DNA of 7,444 nucleotides from NCBI GenBank assembly GCA_003221595.1, contig QHSM01000022.1, positions 1 to 7,444 on the forward strand. Reading direction: 5' to 3'. The position numbers were made by a program, and so were the translations under genes. The notes beneath the pieces are model-generated. The model was not told where the DNA came from, did not search any database, and was given only the letters and a program-made list of their open reading frames with translations. Of the stretch, positions 1-6,000 are shown in pieces; the stretch's first letter is position 1, and every line of letters starts with the position of its first letter. This DNA comes from Candidatus Rokuibacteriota bacterium. GTDB lineage: Bacteria; Methylomirabilota; Methylomirabilia; Rokubacteriales; CSP1-6.

Positions 1-339
1 GCCGACGAACTTGGAGACGCCGGCGCGCCACGACTCGTGCAGGAGCTGCGTGCCCATCAGGAGGTTGTCGTAGAAGAACTCGGCCGGATGCGCCCGATTG
101 GCGCCGATCCCGCCGACCTTCGCGGCCAGGTGGATGACCAGGTCGGGGCCGGTGTCGCGGAGCACGCGCTCGATGTCGGCGAGCCGACGGAGGTCGTAGT
201 CACGGCTCCGGGGGACCACCACGGTGCGGCACCCGCGCGCCTCGAGCGCCTCGACGACGCGCGAGCCGAGAAAGCCGGCGCCGCCGGTCACGAGCACGCG
301 GCGGTCATCCCAGAAGCCGCGCCCGGCGGCCGCGCTCAT
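1..339 (-). CDS. fcl: GDP-L-fucose synthase-type NAD(P)-dependent epimerase/reductase, N-terminal part (truncated by window edge)
   Basis: This is the first 113 codons of an extended short-chain dehydrogenase (SDR); the rest lies left of the window. The N-terminus carries the Rossmann dinucleotide motif TGGAGFLGS at residues 18-26. The segment HLAAKVGGIGAN at residues 70-81 is very characteristic of GDP-L-fucose synthase (GDP-4-keto-6-deoxymannose 3,5-epimerase/4-reductase). That enzyme makes GDP-L-fucose in the cytoplasm for surface glycans. The catalytic Ser/Tyr-x3-Lys would lie beyond the edge and cannot be checked. The ATG at 339 overlaps the stop of the upstream regulator as ATGA. A purine-rich GGGGA at 348-344 (minus strand) lies 4 nt before it, so the two genes are probably co-transcribed and translationally coupled. 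Closely related GDP- or UDP-sugar SDRs share this N-terminus, so the substrate is inferred. The family call is firm. Confidence 0.85.
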   Translation of the reverse strand, partial: MSAAAGRGFWDDRRVLVTGGAGFLGSRVVEALEARGCRTVVVPRSRDYDLRRLADIERVLRDTGPDLVIHLAAKVGGIGANRAHPAEFFYDNLLMGTQLLHESWRAGVSKFVG

Positions 340-977
340 CCGATCCCCGCCGCGCTCCCGGCCGCGGACGGCGGCGAGGCGAGCTGACGAAGCGTGAGAA
401 TCTTCTCGCGCGGCACGTTCAGCCGCGCCAGCTCCGCGACGTGCTGCTCCGGGTGATCGAAGGCCGCCACGATGACGCCGTCGAACTCCTCGCCGAGGAT
501 CTCGGCGATCGCGCGCACCGGAAAGCCGAGGAAGTGGCCGTTGGCCTCCCGGGCGAAGACGCCGACGGGCTCGAGCCCGAATTCCTTGAGCGTCAGATAG
601 GCGAGCTCGGCCGGCTCCCCGGTGCCGTAGAGCACGATGCGCTTGACGCCGGCGCTCGCGAGCTGGCTCAGCGACTCGCGAAGGGTCTGCCGCGAGCGGC
701 GGTACACGTGAATCGAGTAGGCCATGTGCTCGTAGGTCAGTCGGCCCTTCTCGGCGATGCCCTTGGGCGTGAGGAGGTACCGGAGGCGCTTGCCCGCCGC
801 CGGCTTCTTCGGGAACTCGACGATCTTGATGGACCCCTTGCGGGCCAGGCGCTTGAGCAGCAGGTTGGTCAGGCCGAGCGCCACCCCCAGACGCTGGGCG
901 AGCACCCGCTGGCTCAGGGGCCGGCCCTCACCGATGGCGGTGAGGATCTCGAGGTCGCGCTCGGCGTTGCGTTCCAC
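336..977 (-). CDS. Winged-helix (EPS-associated MarR-like) regulator fused to a Rossmann-like sensor domain
   Basis: This is a predicted 213-residue cytoplasmic transcription regulator. Residues 5-77 form a winged helix like that of the EPS-associated MarR-type regulators. The recognition region is LSQRVLAQRLGVALGLTNLLLKRL (split here: LSQRVLAQRLGV, then ALGLTNLLLKRL), and the domain ends in the family-typical YLLTPKGIAEK (67-77). A short helical, basic linker follows (about 80-110). A second domain (about 112-197) has a glycine-rich beta-alpha-beta start, IVLYGTGEPAELA (115-127). It resembles CoA-binding/PglD-N-type Rossmann folds that bind nucleotides or nucleotide sugars; the ligand is unknown. 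The frame stays open to a TTG at 1061, but that start would place the tandem palindromes (1010-1039) inside the gene and add 28 low-complexity residues. The GTG at 977 gives the N-terminus usual for the family (MERNAERDLEIL) and is preferred, although no good Shine-Dalgarno precedes it. The stop overlaps the ATG of the fucose-synthase-type gene. Autoregulation and control of that gene are inferred. Confidence 0.8.
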   Translation of the reverse strand: MERNAERDLEILTAIGEGRPLSQRVLAQRLGVALGLTNLLLKRLARKGSIKIVEFPKKPAAGKRLRYLLTPKGIAEKGRLTYEHMAYSIHVYRRSRQTLRESLSQLASAGVKRIVLYGTGEPAELAYLTLKEFGLEPVGVFAREANGHFLGFPVRAIAEILGEEFDGVIVAAFDHPEQHVAELARLNVPREKILTLRQLASPPSAAGSAAGIG

Positions 978-1009
978 GGGTACGGTCAGGCGGCAGGGCG
1001 CCGATGAGT

Positions 1010-1039
1010 GTTCATCATTTGAACGTTCAGTACTTGAAC
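1010..1039. promoter_or_regulatory. Two abutting 15-bp palindromes GTTCA-N5-TGAAC (candidate operator)
   Basis: Positions 1010-1024 read GTTCA-TCATT-TGAAC and 1025-1039 read GTTCA-GTACT-TGAAC. Both have perfect 5-bp arms and 5-bp spacers, with no gap between the two copies. The junction TGAACGTTCA (1020-1029) is itself a perfect 10-bp palindrome. The block lies 32 bp upstream of the preferred GTG start of the winged-helix regulator and 71 bp upstream of the TATAAT serving the divergent methyltransferase. A minus-strand TTGACG (1061-1056) sits just upstream and would serve as a -35. With a 17-bp spacer the -10 would fall inside the right-hand palindrome (TTCAAG, 1038-1033), though that -10 is poor. 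The layout fits binding of two dimers of the adjacent regulator and autorepression; that function is inferred. Confidence 0.6.
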
Positions 1040-1106
1040 ATGCCCGGCCCCGGCCCGTCAAGAATTTTTCGCGCTGCCGAGTAAAACTCCCCTGAAGTCA
1101 CGGGGT

Positions 1107-1116
1107 TGCCTATAAT
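1107..1116 (+). promoter_or_regulatory. Promoter -10 element (TATAAT) for the methyltransferase gene; probably leaderless transcript
   Basis: A perfect TATAAT at 1111-1116 stands out in GC-rich DNA, with a TG two bases upstream (1107-1108, one base off the extended -10 position). No TTGACA-like -35 is found at 15-18 bp. Only eight bases separate the hexamer from the GTG start at 1125, so transcription would begin at or within a base or two of the start codon, leaving no room for a Shine-Dalgarno. An in-frame TAA at 1113-1115 lies within the -10 itself, so no earlier start codon is possible in this frame. Confidence 0.6.
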
Positions 1117-1124
1117 CGGCCGCG

Positions 1125-2081
1125 GTGACTTCGGACGGGAGCCGGTACACGATCGAGGACCGCGGGAGCGAGCGCGTCCTCCGGGTCGGGGGGCGCGAGC
1201 ACCCCACCTACTACACCGAGCGCCTCATCCGGATGCTGATCGAGCGCAAGGGCGTCGAGCGCACTCCCCTCTACTTCCCGTTCAAGGAGACGCGGGGCCG
1301 CTACTTCCTCGAGCGCCTCTTTACCTACCTGGCGGCGCGCGGAGCCGCCGGGCTGGCCGTGCTCGAGGTCGGCTGCTCCTTCGGGCACATCACGGAATAC
1401 CTGAACGATCAGCCCCTGGTCGCCACGATCGACTCGTTCGACGTCGACCCGGACTTCGTGGAGATGGCCCGCGCCAAGGTCGAGGATCTCCGCCTCTCGA
1501 AGGTGAGGCGTCTCCTCGATTTGACCGACGACGAGACCACCCGGCTCCCGTTCCCCGACGGGAGCTTCGGTCTCGTCCTGGCGATCGGGGTCGTCGAGCA
1601 TCTCGCGCCCGAAGGCCGGTCCCGTCACGTGAACGAATGGTGGCGCGTCGTCGCCCCCGGGGGCCACCTCGTCGTCCTGGACACGCCGAACCGGGCCTTT
1701 CCGCTCGAGACGCACTCGGTCGGCCTTCCCGCGATCCAGTGGCTGCCCCCGCGAATCGCGTTCGCCTATGCGCGCCTGGCGCGGGCGCAATTCCGGGGCG
1801 TCTCGTTCGAGCAGTTCGACCGGCACGGGGCGTGGCGCAACGCCTGGCTGCGGGAGTGCCTTCCGGCGGGCGATCGGACGGCTCTGCGGGACGTGACCGA
1901 GGAGGCCGGCTACGGCTGGCGGTTCTTCCGGGACACCGCGCGCTCGCGCACGCGGCGCGCCCTCTTGCCCCTGTTCGGGATGGCGTGCGGGGCGCTGCGG
2001 CTGCTCGGACTGCCGCCCTCGCTGGCGTTACCCTATTTCAACATCGTGCTGAGGAAGAGCGGGGACCCGGCGCTCCGCTGA
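1125..2081 (+). CDS. Class I SAM-dependent methyltransferase
   Basis: This is a 318-residue protein with a Rossmann-type methyltransferase core. Motif I (SAM binding) is VLEVGCSFG at 79-87. An acidic residue (D106 in SFDVD) ends the second strand. The region LPFPDGSFGLVLAIGVVEHL (141-160) is motif IV in the Methyltransf_11/25 style, and RVVAPGGHLVVLDTPNR (174-190) follows. About 75 residues precede the core, and the C-terminal third contains hydrophobic/amphipathic stretches (about 282-310) that could contact a membrane. The methyl acceptor cannot be read from the sequence; neighbouring sugar genes make a glycan, lipid-linked sugar or small metabolite plausible. The start is GTG at 1125, because an in-frame stop at 1113-1115 rules out anything upstream. 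An internal ATG at codon 37 is the next alternative. The gene is divergent from the winged-helix regulator and convergent with yjbQ, so it appears to be monocistronic. Confidence 0.85.
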   Translation: MTSDGSRYTIEDRGSERVLRVGGREHPTYYTERLIRMLIERKGVERTPLYFPFKETRGRYFLERLFTYLAARGAAGLAVLEVGCSFGHITEYLNDQPLVATIDSFDVDPDFVEMARAKVEDLRLSKVRRLLDLTDDETTRLPFPDGSFGLVLAIGVVEHLAPEGRSRHVNEWWRVVAPGGHLVVLDTPNRAFPLETHSVGLPAIQWLPPRIAFAYARLARAQFRGVSFEQFDRHGAWRNAWLRECLPAGDRTALRDVTEEAGYGWRFFRDTARSRTRRALLPLFGMACGALRLLGLPPSLALPYFNIVLRKSGDPALR

Positions 2082-2092
2082 CGGTCGCCGGG
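2066..2092. terminator. GC-rich hairpin between convergent genes (weak terminator candidate)
   Basis: CCCGGCG (2066-2072) and CGCCGGG (2086-2092) can pair as a 7-bp stem with a 13-nt loop. The loop contains the methyltransferase stop codon (2079-2081). The hairpin lies at the junction with the convergent yjbQ gene, which ends at 2103, and could act in both directions. No T-run follows on either strand, so this is not a canonical intrinsic terminator and may be a chance GC-rich pairing. Confidence 0.25.
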
Positions 2093-2102
2093 CGCGATCC
2101 GG

Positions 2103-2531
2103 CTACTCGCCGACCACCTGGATGCTGATCTCCCGCTTCCGCGGGCCATCGAGCTCGGCGAAGATGACCGACTGGAACCGGCCGAGCGTCAGCTCGCCGT
2201 TGTTGACGGCGACCGCGACATTGCGGCCGAGCAGCGCGGCGCGCAGGTGCGAGTGGGCGTTGCCGCGCTCGCAATCCGACACGCGGGGGTCGTCGTGGCG
2301 GTAGCCGCCGCGCTCCGGGACGAGCCCTTCCATCAGCCCCTTCAGATCGTCGATCAACGCGCTCTGGAACTCGTTGATGAACACCGCGCAGGTCGTGTGG
2401 AGCGTGTTGATGAGCGCGATGCCGGTCGTCACGGCGAACTCCTGGACCGCGTCGCGCACCAGCTTGGTGATGTCGGAGATCTCGGTGCGCTCGTAGGTGG
2501 AAAGTGTGAAGGACGTGCTGTAAACCTTCAT
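2103..2531 (-). CDS. yjbQ: YjbQ/UPF0047 family protein
   Basis: This 142-residue protein has the normal length and full signature set of the YjbQ/UPF0047 family. LHTTCAVFINE (44-54) carries the conserved His. YRHDDPRVSDCERGNAHSHL (77-96) holds the conserved His/Asp/Cys/Glu cluster. GRFQSVIFAELDGPR (117-131) precedes the terminal strand ISIQVVGE. The E. coli member has been reported to have weak thiamine-phosphate synthase activity, but the physiological role of the family is unsettled. No signal peptide or membrane segment is present, so it should be cytoplasmic. The ATG at 2531 is supported by an upstream GGAGAG ribosome-binding site. The gene follows the ABC permease genes on the same strand after a 166-bp gap that holds its own good promoter, so it is probably an independent unit rather than part of the transporter operon. 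Confidence 0.93.
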   Translation of the reverse strand: MKVYSTSFTLSTYERTEISDITKLVRDAVQEFAVTTGIALINTLHTTCAVFINEFQSALIDDLKGLMEGLVPERGGYRHDDPRVSDCERGNAHSHLRAALLGRNVAVAVNNGELTLGRFQSVIFAELDGPRKREISIQVVGE

Positions 2532-2539
2532 CGTCTGCT

Positions 2540-2545
2540 CTCTCC
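2540..2545 (-). promoter_or_regulatory. Shine-Dalgarno of yjbQ
   Basis: GGAGAG is read on the minus strand at 2545-2540. The core GGAG ends 10 nt before the ATG at 2531. It is one of the few clear ribosome-binding sites in the window and supports the chosen start. Confidence 0.6.
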
Positions 2546-2604
2546 GCGGCGCACCGCTTGGATTGGCCTACCCTCTCCCAGCCGACTACGCCGAATCAAG
2601 CGTT

Positions 2605-2634
2605 ACGATACCGACATATTTCCGGGAATGTCAA
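2605..2634 (-). promoter_or_regulatory. Sigma70-type promoter of yjbQ
   Basis: On the minus strand a perfect TTGACA (2634-2629) is followed, after an 18-bp spacer, by TATCGT (2610-2605), which matches TATAAT at four of six positions. The predicted transcription start near 2598 leaves a leader of roughly 65-70 nt containing the Shine-Dalgarno. The promoter sits in the 166-bp gap between the permease gene and yjbQ. No convincing terminator for the upstream transporter genes is visible in that gap, so some read-through into yjbQ is possible. Confidence 0.6.
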
Positions 2635-2697
2635 TTCTTAGTTGGCCAGAGTCGCCGTCGTCGAAACGAATTCCCCACCAGATTCGGCCGGTTGCGC

Positions 2698-3519
2698 TCA
2701 CGCCGTCTTCGGGTCGATCAGGTCGCGCAGCCCGTCCCCGAGGAGATTCAGCCCGAGCACGGTCAGCGCGATCGCGCCGCCCGGGAACACGGCGAACCAC
2801 GGGTTGAGGGAGAGAAAGCTCTGGGCCTCGCGGAGCATGAGGCCCCAGGACGGGTGCGGCGGCTGCGTCCCGAGCCCCAGGTACGCCAGGCCCGCCTCCG
2901 CGAGGATCGCGATGGGAAAGCTGGTGGTGGCCTGGACGATCAGCGGGGCCAGCGTGTTCGGCAGGATGTGACGCGCGATCAGGCGCCGATCGCCCGCGCC
3001 GAGCGCGCGCGCGGCGAGGACGAACTCGCGGGCCGAGAGCTCCAGGAAGCCGGCGCGGGTCAGCCGGGCGAAGGCCGGCACGAAGGCGATGCCGATGGCG
3101 ACCATGCTGATGCCGATTCCAGGCGCGAACACCGCCGCGAAGAGCAGCGCGGAGAGGATCGCCGGGAAGCCCTGGATCGCATCGATCAGGCGCATGAACG
3201 CCTCGTCGATCCACCCTCCCGTGTAGCCGCTGAGGATGCCGATCGATATTCCCATGGCGGCGCCGATGCCGACGGCGATCACGCCGACCGCGATGGAGAC
3301 GACGGCGCCCGTCATCACCCGCGAGAGCACGTCGCGGCCGTACTGGTCGGTGCCGAAGGGGTGCGCCGGCGACGGCGCCTGGAGCCGGCTCGGGATCGAC
3401 ATCGCCAGCGGATCCTGCGGCGTGTAGAGAAGGCTCAGCGCGGCGGTCGCGATCAGGAGCGCGGTGATCGCCGCGCCCAGCACGAACGTCAGGTGGCGGA
3501 GCGGTCGCCGCCGGATCAC
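2698..3519 (-). CDS. ABC transporter permease, DppC/OppC type
   Basis: This 273-residue inner-membrane permease belongs to the peptide/nickel (BPD_transp_1) group. An N-terminal membrane helix (about 10-31) is followed by the OppC/DppC hallmark HPFGTDQYGRDVLSRV (53-68). Further membrane segments lie near 70-98, 118-150, 187-207 and 243-261. The cytoplasmic EAA loop (about 165-195, core EFVLAARALGAGDRRLIARH) docks on the ATPase. EAGLAYLGLGTQPPHPSWG (208-226) and the end GDGLRDLIDPK (261-271) are also typical of the family. The start is GTG at 3519, because a TAG, which is also the stop of the upstream permease, lies in frame two codons before it. Only three bases separate the genes and no Shine-Dalgarno is visible, so translation is probably coupled. 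It should pair with the adjacent DppB-type subunit. The substrate cannot be told from the sequence. Confidence 0.93.
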   Translation of the reverse strand: MIRRRPLRHLTFVLGAAITALLIATAALSLLYTPQDPLAMSIPSRLQAPSPAHPFGTDQYGRDVLSRVMTGAVVSIAVGVIAVGIGAAMGISIGILSGYTGGWIDEAFMRLIDAIQGFPAILSALLFAAVFAPGIGISMVAIGIAFVPAFARLTRAGFLELSAREFVLAARALGAGDRRLIARHILPNTLAPLIVQATTSFPIAILAEAGLAYLGLGTQPPHPSWGLMLREAQSFLSLNPWFAVFPGGAIALTVLGLNLLGDGLRDLIDPKTA

Positions 3520-3522
3520 GAG

Positions 3523-4467
3523 CTAGTCATACCGAATGCGGGGATCGAGCACCCCGTAGAGCAGGTCGACGACGAAGTTGATCAGCACGATCGTCGACGC
3601 GACGAACAGGATCACGCCCTGCACGAGGGGGAGGTCGCGGGCGGTGATGGCGCCGAGCACCAGGCGCCCGAGACCCGGCAGCGCGAACACCGATTCGAGG
3701 ATGATCGCGCCGGCCATGAGCTGCCCGAGCTGGAGGCCGGCCACGGTCGCGATCGGGATCATGGCGTTCCGGAGCGTGTGCTTGCCCAGCACCGAGAGCT
3801 CGCTCACGCCCTTGGCGCGCGCGGTGCGCACGTAGTCCTCGCCCAGGACGTCCAGCACCGAGGAGCGCGTCGCCCGTACGAGGACCGCCGTCTGGAACAG
3901 CCCGAGCGCGAACGCCGGCAGGAGCAGCGAGCGCACGCCGGGCCAGAGCCCGCTCGACCAGCCGGCGAAGCCACCGGACTCCACCCAGCCCAGGTGCACG
4001 GAGAACAACAAGATCAGGAGAAGGCCGGCCCAGAATCCGGGGACGGCGATACCGATCTGCGAGACCAGCATCGCCAGATAGTCCCCGGCGCGGCGGTGGC
4101 GGCGAGCGGCATACAGGCCGAGGGGCAGCGCCGCCGTCGTCATGAGCGCCGCGGCCATGAGCGTGAGCGGAATGGTCACCGGCAGCCGGCTCAGGATCAG
4201 CCGGCCGACCGGCACGTCGTACTGCAGGGACACGCCGAGATCGCCGCGGAGCGCGCGCGCGAGCCACTCGCCGTACTGGACGGCGATCGGGCGATTCAGC
4301 CCCAGCGCCTCGCGCAGACGGGCGGCCGCCTCCGGGCTCCCCTCCGGGCCGATGATGACGAGAGCCGGATCGCCGGGGAGCACGCGGACCACGACGAACA
4401 CCAGCGCGGAGACGAAGAAGAGGGTCGCGGCGAACGCGGCGGCCCTTCTCGCGATGTACCGCCGCAC
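3523..4467 (-). CDS. ABC transporter permease, DppB/OppB type
   Basis: This 314-residue inner-membrane permease has the normal length for the family. It has a basic start, a first membrane helix (about 9-30), then LPGDPA (30-35) and GDLGVS (75-80) in the periplasmic N-terminal region. Further membrane helices lie near 96-121, 131-157, 180-197, 236-258 and 280-306. The EAA loop GEDYVRTARAKGVSELSVLG is at 209-228, followed by KHTLRNAMIPI, and the C-terminus DPRIRYD is typical of OppB/DppB. It forms the channel with the DppC-type subunit encoded 3 bp downstream and receives ligand from the binding protein encoded 21 bp upstream. The start is GTG at 4467 with only a weak AGG before it. The ATPase subunits that complete such a transporter are not encoded in this window. 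Confidence 0.93.
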   Translation of the reverse strand: MRRYIARRAAAFAATLFFVSALVFVVVRVLPGDPALVIIGPEGSPEAAARLREALGLNRPIAVQYGEWLARALRGDLGVSLQYDVPVGRLILSRLPVTIPLTLMAAALMTTAALPLGLYAARRHRRAGDYLAMLVSQIGIAVPGFWAGLLLILLFSVHLGWVESGGFAGWSSGLWPGVRSLLLPAFALGLFQTAVLVRATRSSVLDVLGEDYVRTARAKGVSELSVLGKHTLRNAMIPIATVAGLQLGQLMAGAIILESVFALPGLGRLVLGAITARDLPLVQGVILFVASTIVLINFVVDLLYGVLDPRIRYD

Positions 4468-4488
4468 GTGCCTACGCGGTCGTTCCGG

Positions 4489-6000
4489 CTACTTCGCCCA
4501 CGCGACCTCGGAGAGATCGTTCGCCGGCAGCGGCAGGTCTTTCCAGACACCCTGCAGGCCCTTCTTGGTCACCGCCAGCCGCGGGTAGATGTACAGCCAC
4601 ACGACGGGCGCGTCCTCCACGAGCTTTCTCTGCATCTTCACGTACAGCGCGCGGCGTGCCCGGTCGTCGACGGTCGTCTCCGACTCCTTGAAGAGCTTCT
4701 GGAAGTCCGCGTTGTCGTAGCGGAAGTAGTACTTCGGGTTGGCGTAGTTGCCGATGTCCCACGCCTCGGCATGGCCGATGATCGTCAGGTCGTACTCCGC
4801 GTCCTTCCACACGCGCGAGAGCCACTGGCTCCACTCGATCTGCTCGATCCGGACCTTGACACCGATCTTCTGGAGCTGGTCGGTGAGCACCTCGCCGGTC
4901 CGAATGGAGTAGGCGTATTGCGGCGAGACGCGCAGGACCGTCTCGAAGCCGTTCGGATAGCCCGCATCGGCAAGAAGCCTCTTGGCCCGGGCCGGGTCGT
5001 ACGGCACGGCGCCCGCCATGTCGACGAAGTAGGGATTGAGCGGATCGACATTGGTGCCGAGCACGCGACCGAGACCGAACATCGCGCCCTTCACCACGTC
5101 GGGCTTGTTGATCCCGTGGGTGACGGCGCGCCGCACCCGCACGTCGGCGTAGGGCTTGCGCGAGTTGTTCATCGACAGGATGACGTCGTTCGTCGTCTCG
5201 CCGAGGATCACCTGGAACCGCGAATCCTTCTGGAGCTCCGGGACGTGCTCGGGCCCGAGGCCGAACATCGTGGCGTCGATGTCGCCGGCCTTCAGGGCGG
5301 CGAGCGCCGCGTTGGGGTCCGCGATGAACCGGTAGGTGACGCGGTCGAGCTTCGGGAGCCCCTTGACGTGGTAGTCGGGGTTCTTCACCAGCACGATGCG
5401 GTCGCCGCGCACCCACTCGGCGAGCTTGAAGGGGCCGGTCCCGATCGGCTCGCTCTTCAGCGTGTCGACGGCCTCGCGTGGATAGATGACCGATCCCTGC
5501 CGAGCCAGGTTCAGGAGGAAGTTGGCGGTCGGGGTCTTGAGCGTGAAGGTGATCGTGTAGTCGTCCTTCACGATGATGTCGCTGATCGCCGAGTAGTAGC
5601 CGGGATAGGGATGCTTCGTCTCGGGATTCATCGCGCGATCGAAGACGAACTTCACGTCGGCGGCGCGGAGCTCGCGGCCGTTGTGAAACCGGACGCCGCG
5701 CTTGAGGAAGAAGGTGTAGTTCCGGTCGTCCGAGGTGTGCCAGCGATCCGCCAGCCACGGCACGATCTTGCCGTGGCGATCCACCTTGACCAGACACTCC
5801 TGCACGTTGTAGAGGACCACCCCCGCCGTCGCGGAGGCCGGCGTGGCCGTGAGATCGAGCCCGGGCGGCTCCGTGGTGACCTGGACGACGAGGTTCTGCG
5901 CGGGAGCCGCCCCGGGCGATACGATGAGGCCGAGCGCAAGCGCCGCCAGCACGCAGCCGGCGGCCGTTCTAGCCCTTGGACGCAGCCCTGAAATACTCAA
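4489..6000 (-). CDS. Family 5 extracellular solute-binding protein (peptide/nickel type)
   Basis: This periplasmic ligand-binding subunit of an Opp/Dpp-like importer is about 500 residues long, normal for SBP_bac_5. With the start used here (TTG at 6000), a basic n-region (LRPRARTAAG) leads into a hydrophobic stretch (about 17-29) and an APA-Q cleavage site near residue 34, so it is a secreted Sec substrate. The mature part has PWLADRW (81-87), RGVRFHNG (101-108), ADVKFVFDRA and the GTGPFKL segment, all standard for the family. The start is uncertain. The frame is open to 6102, but those codons lie over the epimerase gene and read as an arginine/serine-rich shadow. TTG 6000 overlaps the epimerase end by 32 bp. 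A GTG at 5952 avoids the overlap but removes the basic n-region. There is no lipobox: the Cys precedes the hydrophobic core. The substrate is unknown. Confidence 0.9.
   Translation of the reverse strand: MSISGLRPRARTAAGCVLAALALGLIVSPGAAPAQNLVVQVTTEPPGLDLTATPASATAGVVLYNVQECLVKVDRHGKIVPWLADRWHTSDDRNYTFFLKRGVRFHNGRELRAADVKFVFDRAMNPETKHPYPGYYSAISDIIVKDDYTITFTLKTPTANFLLNLARQGSVIYPREAVDTLKSEPIGTGPFKLAEWVRGDRIVLVKNPDYHVKGLPKLDRVTYRFIADPNAALAALKAGDIDATMFGLGPEHVPELQKDSRFQVILGETTNDVILSMNNSRKPYADVRVRRAVTHGINKPDVVKGAMFGLGRVLGTNVDPLNPYFVDMAGAVPYDPARAKRLLADAGYPNGFETVLRVSPQYAYSIRTGEVLTDQLQKIGVKVRIEQIEWSQWLSRVWKDAEYDLTIIGHAEAWDIGNYANPKYYFRYDNADFQKLFKESETTVDDRARRALYVKMQRKLVEDAPVVWLYIYPRLAVTKKGLQGVWKDLPLPANDLSEVAWAK

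Noticed and set aside
441..1007. Plus-strand frame opposite the regulator
   Set aside because: It is antisense to a recognisable winged-helix gene and has the composition of a GC-rich shadow frame.
978..1061. Longer regulator reading frame starting at TTG 1061
   Set aside because: That TTG is part of a TTGACG -35-like hexamer. The extension would translate the tandem palindromes, and the GTG at 977 gives the usual start of the winged-helix family.
2603..3214. Second minus-strand frame under the DppC-type permease, running into the intergenic gap
   Set aside because: It overlaps a firmly identified permease in another frame and has no recognisable domain. Its protein-like tail in the gap is short and overlaps the yjbQ promoter.
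5953..5955. Cysteine codon near the binding-protein N-terminus as a possible lipoprotein anchor
   Set aside because: The hydrophobic stretch follows this Cys rather than preceding it, so it is not a lipobox. An APA-Q Sec cleavage site fits better.
2563..5991. Very long open frame on the plus strand (1142 codons) opposite the ABC transporter genes
   Set aside because: It is antisense to three clearly recognisable genes. Its translation is rich in Arg, Glu, Asp and His with no recognisable domain, as expected for the reverse frame of GC-rich codons.
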